A stretch of DNA of 64,000 nt from CBFHSD01 sp965658375 (GTDB taxonomy: Bacteria; Bacteroidota; Bacteroidia; Flavobacteriales_G; Salibacteraceae): contig CBFHSD010000009.1 of assembly GCA_965658375.1 (NCBI GenBank), positions 1-64,000 on the forward strand, in the 5' to 3' direction. Under the pieces are notes generated by a model. It was not told the DNA's origin. It did not search any database and saw nothing but the letters and a program-made list of their open reading frames with translations. The position numbers were made by a program, and so were the translations under genes. Positions 63,146-64,000 of the stretch are shown one piece after another (position 1 is the first letter of the stretch; the number at the start of each line of letters is the position of its first letter).

Positions 63146-64000
63146 TTAGATGTTTACCTCTCCAACCATTTCATGGGGCTTCACCCACTCATCAAATTCT
63201 TTTGACGTGAGGTATCCCAATTGAATAGCTTCTTCTTTCAATGTTGTTCCATTCTCGTAAGCTGTCTTGGCAATTTTAGCTGCTTTTTCATAACCAATCT
63301 TGGTATTCAAAGCGGTAACCAGCATCAGTGAATTATTGAGGTTCTTCTCAAGGTTCTCATGATTAGGCTCTATTCCTGCTGCACAATGATCATTAAAGCT
63401 TACACAAGCATCTCCAATTAATTGAGCAGATTGTAGAATATTGTAAGCCATAACAGGCTTAAACACATTCAATTCATAATGTCCTTGCGCACCACCAACA
63501 GTAACCGCCATTTGGTTCCCCATAACTTGTGCGCACACCATGGTTAATGCCTCAGACTGTGTAGGGTTTACTTTTCCTGGCATAATAGAAGATCCCGGCT
63601 CATTAGCAGGAATAATAATTTCTCCAATTCCTGCTCTAGGACCCGAAGCTAATAGGCGAACATCATTTCCAATCTTGTTCAATGATACTGCTACCTGATT
63701 AAGTGCACCATGTGTCTCAACAAGTGCATCATGTGCAGCTAAAGCTTCAAACTTATTCTCTGCTGTTATAAAAGGTAAGCCCGTGAATTTAGCAATATAA
63801 TCAGCAACTTTTGGTGCATAGCCTAATGGTGTATTGATTCCTGTACCTACCGCTGTACCACCTAAAGCCAACTCTGATAAATGTGCCAAAGTATTGTTCA
63901 AGGCTTTTAACCCATGATTGAGCTGCGACACGTAACCAGAGAATTCTTGACCTAAAGTCAAAGGAGTTGCGTCCATTAAATGTGTTCTGCCAATTTTTAC
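63146..64000 (-). CDS. fumC: Fumarate hydratase class II (3' part)
   Basis: The frame is open to the right edge, so only the last 284 codons are present. It starts in the window as KIGRTHLMDATPLTLGQEF, the class II fumarase substrate site (a Met replaces the usual Gln after HL). The family signature GSSIMPGKVNPTQSEAL and the C-terminal KIGYEKAAKIAK are intact. Interconverts fumarate and malate in the TCA cycle. An internal ATG at 63976 is not a start. Confidence 0.95.
   Translation of the reverse strand, partial: VKIGRTHLMDATPLTLGQEFSGYVSQLNHGLKALNNTLAHLSELALGGTAVGTGINTPLGYAPKVADYIAKFTGLPFITAENKFEALAAHDALVETHGALNQVAVSLNKIGNDVRLLASGPRAGIGEIIIPANEPGSSIMPGKVNPTQSEALTMVCAQVMGNQMAVTVGGAQGHYELNVFKPVMAYNILQSAQLIGDACVSFNDHCAAGIEPNHENLEKNLNNSLMLVTALNTKIGYEKAAKIAKTAYENGTTLKEEAIQLGYLTSKEFDEWVKPHEMVGEVNI

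Noticed and set aside
1..64000. CRISPR arrays, insertion sequences, prophage, rRNA or attachment sites
   Set aside because: I looked for repeats with spacers, transposase motifs (DDE), integrase motifs, rRNA sequence and tRNA-end duplications beside tRNA-Phe and saw none.

Overview
The window is about 64 kb of chromosome from a member of the Bacteroidota, most likely Flavobacteriales (a marine Cryomorphaceae/Schleiferiaceae-like bacterium; family-level placement is inference). Supporting signs are two proteins with type IX secretion (T9SS) C-terminal sorting domains, promoters of the TTG-N19-20-TAnnTTTG type, few Shine-Dalgarno sequences, many lipoproteins, and the conserved coaX - outer-membrane protein - TPR - lptC - CNNM gene order. 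Apart from one tRNA-Phe, it is protein-coding. I see no rRNA, CRISPR array, insertion sequence, prophage or integrase.

Layout. 1-4351 (minus): envelope cluster coaX, FadL-like porin, TPR lipoprotein-type protein, lptC, small membrane protein and a CNNM/hemolysin-family protein cut by the window edge. 4445-5678: tRNA-Phe, a 37-residue membrane protein and an orphan sensor kinase. 5675-8866 (minus): a large T9SS type B adhesin-like protein. 8990-15717 (plus): M20 dipeptidase, LEA_2 lipoprotein, FtsX/MacB-type permease, DUF4286, rsmA, mgtE and a SerA-like dehydrogenase. 15777-17219: a di-heme peroxidase with a T9SS sorting tail. 17302-22322 (plus): kdsC-kdsA (Kdo synthesis), DinB-like, CtlX-like hydrolase, a clearly broken polysaccharide flippase and a sulfotransferase. 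22375-34305: S9 peptidase, a lipoprotein with an apparent alpha/alpha-barrel, two tandem GH17 enzymes without export signals, isocitrate dehydrogenase and acetyl-CoA synthetase (divergent), and a GH53 lipoprotein.

34315-49999: small unknown proteins, a possible secreted caspase-fold protein, M16 peptidase, a SCO/cytochrome c group, M20 amidohydrolase, half-size TauE, a giant TolB-like/beta-barrel protein, MBL hydrolase, then kmo and kynU (kynurenine pathway) separated by an unlisted 51-residue membrane protein. 50155-64000: hemL, methyltransferase, UbiA-like protein, gcvP, a large T9SS type A SprB-repeat protein, an MlaEF-type lipid transporter pair, a tiny lipoprotein, SprT-like protein, manC and the 3' part of fumC.

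The most notable points are: the flippase pseudogene (three internal stops and two frameshifts) directly coupled to an intact sulfotransferase; a possible secreted His/Cys caspase-like protein; a peptidase-MA-like domain without its zinc-binding motif at the head of the TolB-like protein; cytoplasmic-looking tandem GH17 enzymes; four short genes below the usual size cut-off; a repeated terminator stem (AGCTCC/GGAGCT); and a repeated promoter-proximal pattern TTTG followed by CGCCC. I did not find convincing evidence of a wholly new multi-gene system.
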